From positions 62,001 to 126,000 of the forward strand of contig NZ_JAMXEX010000008.1 in assembly GCF_025370775.1 (NCBI RefSeq): a DNA stretch of 64,000 nt, in the 5' to 3' direction. Numbering within the stretch: the stretch's first letter is position 1; each line of letters starts with the position of its first letter. The notes under the pieces are model-generated. The model saw only the letters and a list, made by a program, of their open reading frames with translations, ran no database searches and was not told the DNA's origin. Positions 52,956 to 61,617 of this stretch are shown piece after piece. The position numbers and the translations under genes were made by a program. Source of the stretch: Ancylothrix sp. D3o (GTDB taxonomy: Bacteria; Cyanobacteriota; Cyanobacteriia; Cyanobacteriales; Oscillatoriaceae).

Positions 52956-53828
52956 ATGCTGCAAGATGCGCGAGATTATCAAATTTTGTTTTTGTCTGGG
53001 TTTTTGATTTTGGGAATTGCTACGCGAGATTGGACGTTGCAATTTGATTTGATGGCGGTTGTATTTTTTACTTGTTTGCTAACTCAAGCTTTAGCAACTT
53101 GGTATTTTCACCGGCCCTCAAACCCCAGCTATTCTGAAATTTTTGCTTCTTTAAAAAGTGCTGTCATTACGTCTTTGAGTCTTTGTTTGCTGTTGCGGGC
53201 AGATTCTTATTTTACGATGCTAATTGCGGCAAACTTGGCAATTTTAAGTAAGTTTTTTATTAAATTTCAGGGCAAGCATTTCTTTAATCCTGCTAATTTC
53301 GGCATTATTTCTGCGCTGATTTTAAGGCCGGATGCTTGGGTTTCTCCGGGGCAATGGGGGGATGATTGGTGGTATGGTTTATTGTTTTTTGGAGGTGGAA
53401 GTTTAATTTTAAAAAAAGTAGGCCGGTGGGATACAACTGTGGCGTTTTTATTAACTTATAGTTGTTTGGAGGCTGTTCGTAATGTTTGGCTTGGTTGGAC
53501 TTGGGATGTATTTTTGCACCGGCTGATGAGTGGTTCTTTGTTGTTGTTTGCTTTGTTTATGATTACAGATCCGCGTTCGATTCCAAATGCTAGAGTTAGC
53601 CGGCTAATTTGGGCAGCATTAATCGCCATTTTCACTTTTATTCTGCGAAATCAGTTTTTTGTTTCTGAGGCGGTTTTTTGGGCTTTGTTTGCTGTTGCAC
53701 CTCTGACAATTTTGCTAAATTTCATCTGGCCGGCCAGCGATTTTTCCTGGTTGCAAACAACAAATTTAGAAAGTTTAAGCGTTGCGAAAGATGAGGAACC
53801 GCTGGGGATAGCCCAGCATACGATATAA
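52956..53828 (+). CDS. Orphan RnfD/NqrB-like membrane protein
   Basis: 290 residues from ATG 52956; the GTG at 52899 would add 19 atypical residues. About eight to ten membrane spans. The segment GKHFFNPANFGI, the span region SGSLLLFALFMITDPRSIPNAR and the general plan match RnfD/NqrB, the flavin-carrying membrane subunits of Rnf and Na+-NQR complexes. No other Rnf/Nqr subunit is near. It lies nine bases before a DUF2330 gene, so both are probably one transcript. It may bind flavin and move electrons across the membrane; this is inference. Confidence 0.82.
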   Translation: MLQDARDYQILFLSGFLILGIATRDWTLQFDLMAVVFFTCLLTQALATWYFHRPSNPSYSEIFASLKSAVITSLSLCLLLRADSYFTMLIAANLAILSKFFIKFQGKHFFNPANFGIISALILRPDAWVSPGQWGDDWWYGLLFFGGGSLILKKVGRWDTTVAFLLTYSCLEAVRNVWLGWTWDVFLHRLMSGSLLLFALFMITDPRSIPNARVSRLIWAALIAIFTFILRNQFFVSEAVFWALFAVAPLTILLNFIWPASDFSWLQTTNLESLSVAKDEEPLGIAQHTI

Positions 53829-53837
53829 GGAGGGTTT

Positions 53838-55148
53838 ATGAAAATTTGGCAAGTTTTAAAAAGTGCGTTAGTGGCTGTTTTGTTGCTGCTTTTATGCGTA
53901 CCGGCAGCCCAAGCTTTTTGCGGGTTTTATGTGGCAAAAGCTGACAGCAAATTGTATAACCAAGCGTCGCAAGTAGTGATTGCTAAAGACGGAAACCGCA
54001 CGATTTTAACAATGGCGAATGACTATCAAGGTGCTATTAAAGATTTTGCCCTTGTGGTGCCGGTGCCGGTGGTTTTGCAACAAGAACAAGTCCGCATTGG
54101 CGACGCGCAAATTATTGAACGTCTCGATAGTTTTAGTGCGCCTCGTTTGGTAGAATATTTTGATGAAGACCCTTGTGAGGTTTTGCGACCGATGCCGGCT
54201 CCCGGTGCTTCACGCGGCCCTATTCCTGCAATGGCCCCAGCGCCCTATCAAGAAGATAGTTTAGGCGTAACAGTTGAAGCAAAATTTAGCGTCGGGGAAT
54301 ATGATATTGTGGTTCTCAGTGCTAAAGAATCGGATGGTTTAGAAACATGGCTAAACCAAAATGGTTATCAAATTCCCTCTGGTGCAAGTCCGCTTTTACG
54401 TCCCTATATTCGCCAAAACATGAAATTTTTTGTGGCGAAAGTTAATTTGGCAGAATTTGAGAAAGGGGGTTATAGTTTTCTGCGGCCTTTGATGATTGCT
54501 TATGAGTCTCCTAAGTTTATGTTGCCGATACGTTTGGGGATGATTAATAGCACCGGCGAACAAGATTTGATTGTTTATGTTTTGTCTCCCAAAGGTCAAG
54601 CAGAAATTACTAACTACCGCACGGTAAATGTGCCTTCTAATGCAGAAATTCCTGTTTTTGTCAAGGCACAGTTTGCTGATTTTTATAAGGCGATGTTTAA
54701 TACTTCTTACAATCGAGAAGGCAAGAAAGTTGCGTTTTTGGAATATGCCTGGAATATGGCTGGTTGTGATCCCTGTTCGGCTGATCCTTTAAATCAGGAA
54801 GAGTTGAAGAAAGCGGGGGTGTTTTGGTTAACGCCAAACGGCAATAATAATGTGTTTGTTACTCGTTTGCACGTTCGTTATAGCCGTGATAAATTCCCCG
54901 AAGATTTGATGTTTCAAGAAACTTCTAATCAACAATCTTTTCAGGGGCGTTATGTTTTGCGCCATCCGTTTAAGGGTGCTGTAAGTTGTGAAGCCGGCAA
55001 ACAATATCAAAAATCTCTGCCGGCACGCTTTGAGCAAGAAGCGCAAACTCTGGCAAAATTAACGGGGTGGAATATGCAGGAAATTCGTAATAAAATGAAG
55101 CAACTTCAAAGTCAACAAACTCCATTTTGGCGGAGTATTTGGCCGTAA
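53838..55148 (+). CDS. DUF2330-family exported protein
   Basis: 436 residues. AAGGAGGG stands close before the ATG. A signal peptide (LKSALVAVLLLLLCVPAAQA, cleavage before FCGFYVA) is followed by a DUF2330 domain with FCGFYVAKADSKLYNQASQV, ALVVPVPVVLQ, RLDSFSAPRLVEYFDEDPC and AEIPVFVKAQFADFYKAMF. Cysteines Cys28, and those in EDPCEV and GCDPCSADPL, may form disulfides. It is outside the cytoplasm. Function unknown; the close link with the RnfD-like gene suggests a shared redox or membrane process. Confidence 0.85.
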   Translation: MKIWQVLKSALVAVLLLLLCVPAAQAFCGFYVAKADSKLYNQASQVVIAKDGNRTILTMANDYQGAIKDFALVVPVPVVLQQEQVRIGDAQIIERLDSFSAPRLVEYFDEDPCEVLRPMPAPGASRGPIPAMAPAPYQEDSLGVTVEAKFSVGEYDIVVLSAKESDGLETWLNQNGYQIPSGASPLLRPYIRQNMKFFVAKVNLAEFEKGGYSFLRPLMIAYESPKFMLPIRLGMINSTGEQDLIVYVLSPKGQAEITNYRTVNVPSNAEIPVFVKAQFADFYKAMFNTSYNREGKKVAFLEYAWNMAGCDPCSADPLNQEELKKAGVFWLTPNGNNNVFVTRLHVRYSRDKFPEDLMFQETSNQQSFQGRYVLRHPFKGAVSCEAGKQYQKSLPARFEQEAQTLAKLTGWNMQEIRNKMKQLQSQQTPFWRSIWP

Positions 55149-55255
55149 ATGGCAGACAAAAGAGGCCGGCTGTTGTGTCGGCTCTCTAAGAAAAAGCAAT
55201 TTTCTTGTGGGATTTTGCCTTTTTAGTTGATAATATCAGTAGAGTTCAAAGCAGT

Positions 55256-56173
55256 ATGGTGTCCCAAAAACGCAATCGCTGGATTATTCAAACGGTGATG
55301 ATATTAGCACTCACCGCCTTTGTGGGGTTTTCCCTGCTTCCGATTCTCACTACCGTTCCCAAAGCAAAGCAAGTGCCTCAACAGGCTGCTACACCGACAC
55401 CGACATCAGCATCGCAGCAACCGTCTGGCCAGCTAAACAAGCAGGCCGACTTAGAAGCGCAGGCGCGGGGTTATGAATTGGTTTTGCAAAAAGAACCAGA
55501 AAATAAGGCGGCTCTGGAGGGGTTGATCCGCACGAGATTACAGTTAAATGATGTTAAAGGTGTGATTGCGCCGCTGGAAAAATTGGCAGCATTAAATGCA
55601 AATGAACCAAGCTATACAGTATTGTTGGCGCAGGCAAAACAACAAACTGGAGATGTTGAAGGTGCCGGTGCGGCTTATCGTTCAATTTTGAATAGTAAAC
55701 CAGGGAATATTGACGCATTGCAAGGAATGGTGAATTTGTTATTACAACAAAACCGGCCTGAAGCTGCGCTAGGGTTGTTACAAGATACGATTAAAAATGC
55801 CCCAAACCTCAATAAAGCACAACCTGGTAGTGTGGATGTGGTGGCTGTTCAGCTAATTTTAGGTCAAGCGTATGCTCAACAAAACCGATATGATCAAGCG
55901 ATTATTGTTTATGATGAGTTGAGCAAAACAAAACCCGATGATTTTAGGCCGATTTTAGGCAAAGCAATTGTCTTAAAAACTCAAGGAAAAGTTGAGGAAG
56001 GAAAGGCTTTGTTTAATCGAGCAAGCGCCCTCGCACCGGCACAATATAAGGATCAAATTCAACAAATGGCAACCGATAACAAGCCGGCAGCCTCGCAAAC
56101 TTCGCCGCCAGCTTCGCAAACTTCGCCGCCAGCCTCGCCGCCAACTTCGCCGCCTGCTTCCCCAACTCCTTAG
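55256..56173 (+). CDS. Membrane-anchored TPR protein
   Basis: About 305 residues from ATG 55256 (TTG 55205 is a less likely start). A single N-terminal span (WIIQTVMILALTAFVGFSLL) is followed by a Pro/Thr linker and roughly five TPR-like helical repeats (for example ARGYELVLQKEPENKAALEG, GAGAAYRSILNSKPGNIDAL). The tail is a low-complexity SPPAS/SQTSPPAS array encoded by short DNA repeats (56096-56168). TPR domains bind other proteins; here probably on the outer face of the inner membrane or the thylakoid. Partners unknown. Confidence 0.82.
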   Translation: MVSQKRNRWIIQTVMILALTAFVGFSLLPILTTVPKAKQVPQQAATPTPTSASQQPSGQLNKQADLEAQARGYELVLQKEPENKAALEGLIRTRLQLNDVKGVIAPLEKLAALNANEPSYTVLLAQAKQQTGDVEGAGAAYRSILNSKPGNIDALQGMVNLLLQQNRPEAALGLLQDTIKNAPNLNKAQPGSVDVVAVQLILGQAYAQQNRYDQAIIVYDELSKTKPDDFRPILGKAIVLKTQGKVEEGKALFNRASALAPAQYKDQIQQMATDNKPAASQTSPPASQTSPPASPPTSPPASPTP

Positions 56174-56183
56174 AAACTTAACC

Positions 56184-56207
56184 CCCCCTTCCCTAGAAAG
56201 GGAGGGG
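56184..56207. terminator. Hairpin between TPR gene and GDT1-family gene
   Basis: CCCCTTCCCT and AGGGAGGGG pair around AGAA with one bulged base. It lies just after the TPR stop and before the convergent minus-strand gene. AAAAAAG follows on the plus strand. Confidence 0.4.
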
Positions 56208-56272
56208 AAAAAAGTTCAATTTTATTGCCGAATTTTACTTTGCTTCCCCGACGGCTGGAAGAGGTTCCAGTG

Positions 56273-56935
56273 TCATTTAGGAAAGTTTTCTATCAAAGCA
56301 ATAAAACCAAAAATAAGAAACAGTCCACCGCCTATTGCTGTAACCGTTCGTTCTGAAATGCGACCTGCTATTAAGCGACCGGCCATGACTGCAATTAACG
56401 CGCAGATGCTATGGCCTAAAATAGCACCCAATGTCACTCCCCAGGCGTCGTTACTTGCAGCTAAAGCAATGGTTGTAATTTGGGTGCGATCTCCCCATTC
56501 GGCAACAAAAGTCAGGGCAAAAGATTGCATAACAATTGCCAATTGTGGCGACTGCAAAGCTAAGGCTAAATTGCCGCTTTTTTTAACAGCATTGTCGGGT
56601 AAATTTATCTCGGCTTTTTCCACTACCGCAGCGGCTTCTTCAAGTTCATCACCATTTGATGTGGCCGGCATTTTGCTGGCATCATAAAGCAGCTTTAAGC
56701 CAAAGCCCAAAAACAAGGCAATTTCGGCAAAATCAATATATTCTTGGCGTAAAAATGAGGCCGCTTTACCAATTAAAACCGAGAGAATAGTCATCGCTGC
56801 CAACGCTGCAACCACTCCAATAAATACCAAACGCCGGTTGTGGCGCATCGCTAAAATTGCGGCAATAAAAAACGTTTTGTCGCCTAATTCAGAAACCGTA
56901 ATTAGTAATAAACCTTTGGTAAATGCTGTTAACAC
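56273..56935 (-). CDS. GDT1/TMEM165 (UPF0016)-family manganese exporter
   Basis: 220 residues with six predicted spans in two homologous halves. Each half carries the family motif E-x-G-D-(K/R)-(T/S): ELGDKT (16-21) and EWGDRT (about 150). A charged loop (NGDELEEAAAVVEKAE) separates the halves. In cyanobacteria members of this family move Mn2+ out of the cytoplasm into thylakoid lumen or periplasm. The upstream yybP-ykoY riboswitch and promoter independently support a manganese role. Confidence 0.93.
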   Translation of the reverse strand: MLTAFTKGLLLITVSELGDKTFFIAAILAMRHNRRLVFIGVVAALAAMTILSVLIGKAASFLRQEYIDFAEIALFLGFGLKLLYDASKMPATSNGDELEEAAAVVEKAEINLPDNAVKKSGNLALALQSPQLAIVMQSFALTFVAEWGDRTQITTIALAASNDAWGVTLGAILGHSICALIAVMAGRLIAGRISERTVTAIGGGLFLIFGFIALIENFPK

Positions 56936-57019
56936 TTTGTTGATCTCCTCAGAATTTGTAGATAACCTGAGTGAGCTTGATGTGGGTCGCTAGACTTCAC
57001 CAAGCCCACATCAGATGTA

Positions 57020-57166
57020 GACTTAGTGAAGGTCTCGCTCCCAAGTGTTTGACGCATTCTTTGACGCTTTGCCTCAAATTCTTGTCGTCTGAACCAGGTT
57101 TATCACCAGTATGTTGATTCAGACGGGCCGGCGTTTTGGGTGCCGGTAGCTACTCCCCTTCGTTTC
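57020..57166 (-). promoter_or_regulatory. yybP-ykoY manganese riboswitch
   Basis: On the minus strand the leader begins with AAGGGGAGTAGC (about 57160-57149) and closes with GGAGCGAGACCTTCACT (about 57041-57025); these two blocks are the conserved loops of the yybP-ykoY Mn2+ aptamer. Between them a stem CGTCTGAA...TTCAGACG is visible. Downstream, GATGTGGG/CCCACATC can form another hairpin (56984-57014 region), and CTTCACTAAG competes for CTTGGTGAAG, which offers an on/off switch in front of the exporter gene. Identification is from pattern knowledge. Confidence 0.85.
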
Positions 57167-57172
57167 TCAGCA

Positions 57173-57201
57173 ATTATACATCTACCTTGTGGCAGATGCA
57201 A
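57173..57201 (-). promoter_or_regulatory. Sigma-70-type promoter of the manganese exporter
   Basis: On the minus strand TTGCAT (57201-57196), a 17-base spacer and TATAAT (57178-57173). The predicted start, near 57166, coincides with the 5' edge of the riboswitch aptamer, which makes it convincing. Confidence 0.7.
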
Positions 57202-57343
57202 GCCCCCCGCTTAAAAATTTGAGAGGCGGGATTGTTGGGCAAAAAAGCTTAGGATTTTAGATGGGATAGCAAAAGATGAAACCTTTAGATTTTCGATATA
57301 TGCCAAGAGAGGATTTTTCAAAATAAAAACATTCTAAGAGTTA

Positions 57344-57670
57344 TCAATAACCTAGTTTGCTGTAAAAATCCGTGTGGTTAGTTACCAATAGAAAAAGTTT
57401 AACCTCAGCCTTAATTTTATGCTCGTCATCTTGAAAAATTAAATTAAGAGCGTATTCAACCCCTATTTTCAGCCACAGCGCAAAAGGCTGGGTTTTCACC
57501 CAAAAAAACTGAGATAAACAGGGATGCTTGCTTTGGACAGCACCGGCATCAAAAATCAGTGAGTAATTGATGGTTATCATTGATTTTGCCGAAGCCTCCT
57601 CTGTAGGTAGCAAGGCTGGCATGGCGGCTTTTGCAGCAGAAATTACCGTTTCTTTACCCCAGACTCGCAT
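57344..57670 (-). CDS. Hypothetical protein, doubtful
   Basis: A frame of 108 residues with a hydrophobic middle (FFWVKTQPFALWLKIGVEYA) and a mixed C-terminal half. I do not recognise it, and no ribosome binding site precedes the ATG. It is the only candidate gene between the riboswitch promoter and the glycosyltransferase, on the opposite strand to the latter. It could be chance. Confidence 0.3.
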   Translation of the reverse strand: MRVWGKETVISAAKAAMPALLPTEEASAKSMITINYSLIFDAGAVQSKHPCLSQFFWVKTQPFALWLKIGVEYALNLIFQDDEHKIKAEVKLFLLVTNHTDFYSKLGY

Positions 57671-57778
57671 AATTTACGAAAAGTTTAACAACGTTAGGCT
57701 ATGATCCAAACAGCTTTATGCTTCTCTCAAAGGAAGTGCTAAAGCACCACAACTACCCTGTCGCTATCAATCAGGAAG

Positions 57779-58924
57779 ATGCGTACATTATACATTCTTG
57801 GAATTCGCGGCCTACCGGCAAAACACGGCGGTTTTGAAACTTTCGCTGAACGTTTGGCACTTTACCTTATTTCACAAAACTGGAAAGTAGCGGTTTATTG
57901 CCAAGAAGATCACGGCACAGAAATTTGGGAGGACTATTGGAACGGGGTAAAATTGATTCACATTCCTATCCCGTATAAAAAAGCAACAGGGACAATAGTT
58001 TTTGACTGGAAAGCAACCCTCCACGCAGCACGCCAGGAAGGTTTATTTTTAACCTTGGGTTATAACACAGCCATTTTCTGCGGGTTGTTGCGTTTAAAAG
58101 GTTTAACCAACATCATCAATATGGATGGGCTGGAATGGAAACGGCAAAAATGGAACCATGTAGAAAAAGCCTGGTTATATATTAATGAACTGTTAGGATG
58201 TTGGTTTGGAAATCATTTAATTGCCGACCACCCAGAAATAAAAACTCATTTAATCACAAGAGTGCCGGCAGAAAAAGTAACTGTTATTCCCTACGGCGCT
58301 GACCGAGTTGTGGCCCCAAAAATTGAGGTTCTCAACCATTACAATTTGGAAGCATATCAATATGTAATCGTCATTGCCAGACCTGAACCTGAAAACTCTA
58401 TTTTAGAAGTTGTTTCGGCATTTTCCAGACAAAAAAAAGGCTATAAAATGTTGGTTTTAGGAAAATATTATGACGACGTAGCCTATCATCAAGAAGTTAA
58501 AAAAGCGGCGAGTGAGGAAGTGATATTTCCTGGGGCAATTTATGAAAAAGAAGCCGTGAATGCCTTAAGATATTATGCAAGGCTTTATATTCATGGGCAC
58601 ACTGTGGGCGGTACAAATCCTTCCCTCGTTGAAGCCATGAGCGCCAGTTCTCCAATTCTTGCTCACGATAATAAATTTAACCGCTGGGTTGCTGGCGTAG
58701 ACGCTCATTATTTTTCTACGGAGGAAGAATGTGCTCAACAACTCGACTGGCTTCTCGATAGTGAAGAAGAACTCAACAAAATGAGACAAGGCAGCCTCAA
58801 ACGTTACAACGAAGAATTTGCAGAAGACAGTGATGTTAAAGCTTATGAGAAATTGTTTTTCCAGCAACTCGGCAAACGAGAGACTGAGGTTGATCTATCG
58901 CTGGATAAGCAGCAAGTTCCCTAA
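57779..58924 (+). CDS. DUF1972/GT4-type glycosyltransferase
   Basis: 381 residues. The start TLYILGIRGLPAKHGGFETF is typical of the DUF1972 family, an N-terminal half of GT4 (GT-B fold) glycosyltransferases for cell-surface sugars such as rhamnose. Further motifs are GYNTAIFCGLLR, NMDGLEWKRQKW, VIVIARPEPENSILEVVSAF and the C-terminal HGHTVGGTNPSLVEAMS, the donor-binding E-x-loop. No spans; it acts at the inner face of the membrane. No other polysaccharide genes are adjacent. AGGAAG directly abuts the ATG. Confidence 0.88.
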   Translation: MRTLYILGIRGLPAKHGGFETFAERLALYLISQNWKVAVYCQEDHGTEIWEDYWNGVKLIHIPIPYKKATGTIVFDWKATLHAARQEGLFLTLGYNTAIFCGLLRLKGLTNIINMDGLEWKRQKWNHVEKAWLYINELLGCWFGNHLIADHPEIKTHLITRVPAEKVTVIPYGADRVVAPKIEVLNHYNLEAYQYVIVIARPEPENSILEVVSAFSRQKKGYKMLVLGKYYDDVAYHQEVKKAASEEVIFPGAIYEKEAVNALRYYARLYIHGHTVGGTNPSLVEAMSASSPILAHDNKFNRWVAGVDAHYFSTEEECAQQLDWLLDSEEELNKMRQGSLKRYNEEFAEDSDVKAYEKLFFQQLGKRETEVDLSLDKQQVP

Positions 58925-59113
58925 CAAGTGAGGAAAACCGAATCATAAAAGGTGAGGCAATTTCGGACGCAAAAACTGCTTTTCATCGGCCAGATCGATC
59001 TAGGATCAAAATCAGCCAAAGCGCTCAACCGGCATACAGCCAAAATTTGAGCGCCTCAACTCTATCATGTTTTCTCAAGCCACCGCCTTTATAACGTAAG
59101 CGAGACAAAAGCT

Positions 59114-61099
59114 ATGACAATTCTGGAACAAGGCACGATTACTATACATACCGAGAATATTTTTCCCATTATCAAGAAGTCTCTTTATTCTGACCACGAA
59201 ATTTTCTTGCGGGAATTAATTTCTAACGCCGTCGATGCCATCCAGAAAATGAAAATGGTTTCTTTGGCCGGCGAATTTTCTGGAGAAGTAGGCGAACCCG
59301 AAATTACTCTCACCATCGACAAAGATAATAAAACCCTCGCCATTTCTGACAACGGTATTGGGATGACTGCCGAAGAGGTTAAAAAATATATTAACCAAGT
59401 GGCATTTTCCAGCGCCGAAGAATTTATCCAAAAATATAAAGCCGCAGATGACCAGCAAATTATTGGTCACTTTGGCCTCGGTTTCTACTCATCTTTTATG
59501 GTGGCAACAAAAGTAGAAATTGACACCCTTTCTTACAAAGAAGGTGCCCAAGCTGTTCACTGGTCTTGTGACGGTTCTCCTACGTTTGAACTTACCGACT
59601 CGACGCGCGACACACGCGGCACCACCATCACCCTGACGCTGCAAGAAGAAGAGGCCGAATATGTGGAGGCTTCTCGCATCCGCCAATTGGTGAAAACCTA
59701 TTGTGATTTTATGCCGGTTGCTATCAAAATGGATGGCGAACAAATCAACCGGCAAAAAGCGATTTGGCGGCAATCTCCCAGCAGCCTAAGCAAAGAAGAT
59801 TACCTAGAATTTTACCGTTATTTGTATCCTTTCCAAGAAGACCCGCTGCTGTGGGTACACCTGAATACCGATTATCCTTTTTTGGTGAATGGGATTTTAT
59901 ATTTCCCGAAACTTAAACCTGATGTTGATGTCACCAAGGGCCAGATTAAACTATTCTGTAATCAGGTATTTGTCAGCGAACACTGTGAAGAAATTGTTCC
60001 GAAATTTTTGTTACCGATGCGCGGGGTAATTGACAGTCCTGATATTCCCTTGAACGTTTCCCGCAGTGCCTTGCAAATGGATCGCACCGTGCGGAAAATT
60101 GCTGATTTTATTGCCAAAAAAGTTGGCGACCGGCTCAAAGAATTGTATCGAGAAGACCGGGAAAATTATATCAGCAGTTGGAAAGACCTGGGCACGTTTG
60201 TTAAGTTTGGGGCGCTGAATGATGAAAAGTTCAAAAAGCAAGTTGAAGATATCATCATTTACCGCACAAGTGCTGAGTTAAGTGCTGCTAAAACTGACAC
60301 TCCTGCTGTTGAAGTGCAATCGGAAGATGGGGACATTTGGCAACAAGTTAAACCGGAAGGTGGGACTGCCGGTGGCCCTTCCTTTACCACAATTAAGGAA
60401 TATTTGGAACGCAATAAAGAAGGCCATGAAAATCGCGTATTTTATTGCACCGATGAAGTGACGCAGGCGACTTACATACAACTGCATAAAAGTCAAGGGT
60501 TAGAAGTCCTATTTATGGATTCTTTCATTGACCCGCACTTTATCAGTTTCTTGGAACGCGAGTTTAAAGATGTGAAGTTTTCTCGCGTTGATTCAGAACT
60601 TGATGATACTTTGATTGACAAAGATAAAACCTCTGAAATTGTCGATCCAAGTACCAATAAAACTCGCAGCGAAGAGATTGCGGACTTGTTTAAAACCGCG
60701 CTGAATAAGCCAAAATTGACGGTACGCACGGAGGCTTTGAAATCGGATGATGCTGCTGCAACGCCGCCGGCAATGGTGTTATTGCCTGAGTTTTTGCGCC
60801 GGTTGCGTGATATGAATGCTATTTTGCAACAGCAGGATTTAGGGCAGTTCCCCGATGAGCATATTTTGGTGGTAAATACGTCGCACCCGTTGATTCAAAA
60901 TTTGGCATCTTTGAGTCAAGGTTCGATTATTCAAGGTGAAGGAAAATCGCCTTCTGCGGAGTTGGCTGAGATGATTTGTCATCATGTTTATGATTTGGCT
61001 TTGATGGCTCAAAAAGGCTTTGATGCTGAGGGTATGAAAGCGTTTGTTGAGCGTTCAAATAAGGTGCTGACTCAGTTAACAGAAAAGGCGGCCAAATAG
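59114..61099 (+). CDS. htpG: Molecular chaperone HtpG (Hsp90)
   Basis: 661 residues. N-terminal GHKL ATPase: ELISNAVDAIQK, DNGIGMT and GHFGLGFYSSFM; middle domain with GVIDSPDIPLNVSRSALQ and the catalytic-Arg region; C-terminal dimer domain. It folds and stabilises client proteins with ATP in the cytoplasm. In cyanobacteria HtpG is known to support phycobilisome linker and tetrapyrrole enzymes and stress survival. I see no CIRCE element upstream. A strong terminator follows. Confidence 0.96.
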   Translation: MTILEQGTITIHTENIFPIIKKSLYSDHEIFLRELISNAVDAIQKMKMVSLAGEFSGEVGEPEITLTIDKDNKTLAISDNGIGMTAEEVKKYINQVAFSSAEEFIQKYKAADDQQIIGHFGLGFYSSFMVATKVEIDTLSYKEGAQAVHWSCDGSPTFELTDSTRDTRGTTITLTLQEEEAEYVEASRIRQLVKTYCDFMPVAIKMDGEQINRQKAIWRQSPSSLSKEDYLEFYRYLYPFQEDPLLWVHLNTDYPFLVNGILYFPKLKPDVDVTKGQIKLFCNQVFVSEHCEEIVPKFLLPMRGVIDSPDIPLNVSRSALQMDRTVRKIADFIAKKVGDRLKELYREDRENYISSWKDLGTFVKFGALNDEKFKKQVEDIIIYRTSAELSAAKTDTPAVEVQSEDGDIWQQVKPEGGTAGGPSFTTIKEYLERNKEGHENRVFYCTDEVTQATYIQLHKSQGLEVLFMDSFIDPHFISFLEREFKDVKFSRVDSELDDTLIDKDKTSEIVDPSTNKTRSEEIADLFKTALNKPKLTVRTEALKSDDAAATPPAMVLLPEFLRRLRDMNAILQQQDLGQFPDEHILVVNTSHPLIQNLASLSQGSIIQGEGKSPSAELAEMICHHVYDLALMAQKGFDAEGMKAFVERSNKVLTQLTEKAAK

Positions 61100-61124
61100 T
61101 TAGTTAGATAAATTTTCCGCCAGT

Positions 61125-61164
61125 TCCCCCTTCCCTGTTTTTTTAAGGGCGAGGGGGATTTTTT
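61125..61164 (+). terminator. Terminator after htpG
   Basis: TCCCCCTTCCCT pairs with AGGGCGAGGGGGA around a T-rich loop (61125-61157), followed by TTTTTTG. It starts 26 bases after the htpG stop. The small frame at 61165-61395 behind it has no recognisable feature. Confidence 0.75.
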
Positions 61165-61458
61165 GTGCTTTTTTCTGATAGGGAAGGTGGGATGGGGGTT
61201 AGGTTTTTTCGGTTGCCAGATGCTCCCGATAATACCAGATCCGATTTACAGAGGGCCTTTTTTTGGATTTCTCAAAAAGTTATTTTTTTAAAGCTTTTAT
61301 GTAGGGTTTCAGTTGCGGGGATTGCTTTATTTAAGGAGTATAAAATCAGCGGAAGAAATGAGAGAGCAATTAAAGTTTCTGGCTGGTTATATTAGGCCGT
61401 AAAATAGAGGAGGGGGCGGGTTCTATTGGTTTTTATTCAGCAGCCGGTATTTTTGCGC

Positions 61459-61501
61459 GTAGTAAGTGTTACAGCGTCAGGGGCGATGGGAATAATAAGA
61501 T
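61459..61501 (+). promoter_or_regulatory. NtcA-like promoter candidate upstream of the sigma-factor gene
   Basis: GTA (61459-61461), eight bases, TAC (61470-61472), then 23 bases and TAAGAT (61496-61501), fitting GTA-N8-TAC-N22/23-TAN3T. It is 117 bases before the sigma-factor ATG. One such full match is expected by chance in a window of this size, so this is a suggestion only. Confidence 0.35.
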
Positions 61502-61617
61502 ATTCAAGCGAACATCCTAATCAATGTCTAACCCCATCTTCTGCCCAGCAGACAGAGGCGGAAGCCAATTTGACTTAGGAAAATTGCTCAAAACCTAGAA
61601 TTGTCGCGGGTGTTGGA

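Noticed and set aside
61165-61395. 76-codon frame behind htpG
   Set aside because: It begins within the terminator region, overlaps a dispersed repeat (ATACCAGATCCGATTTACA) and has no known features.
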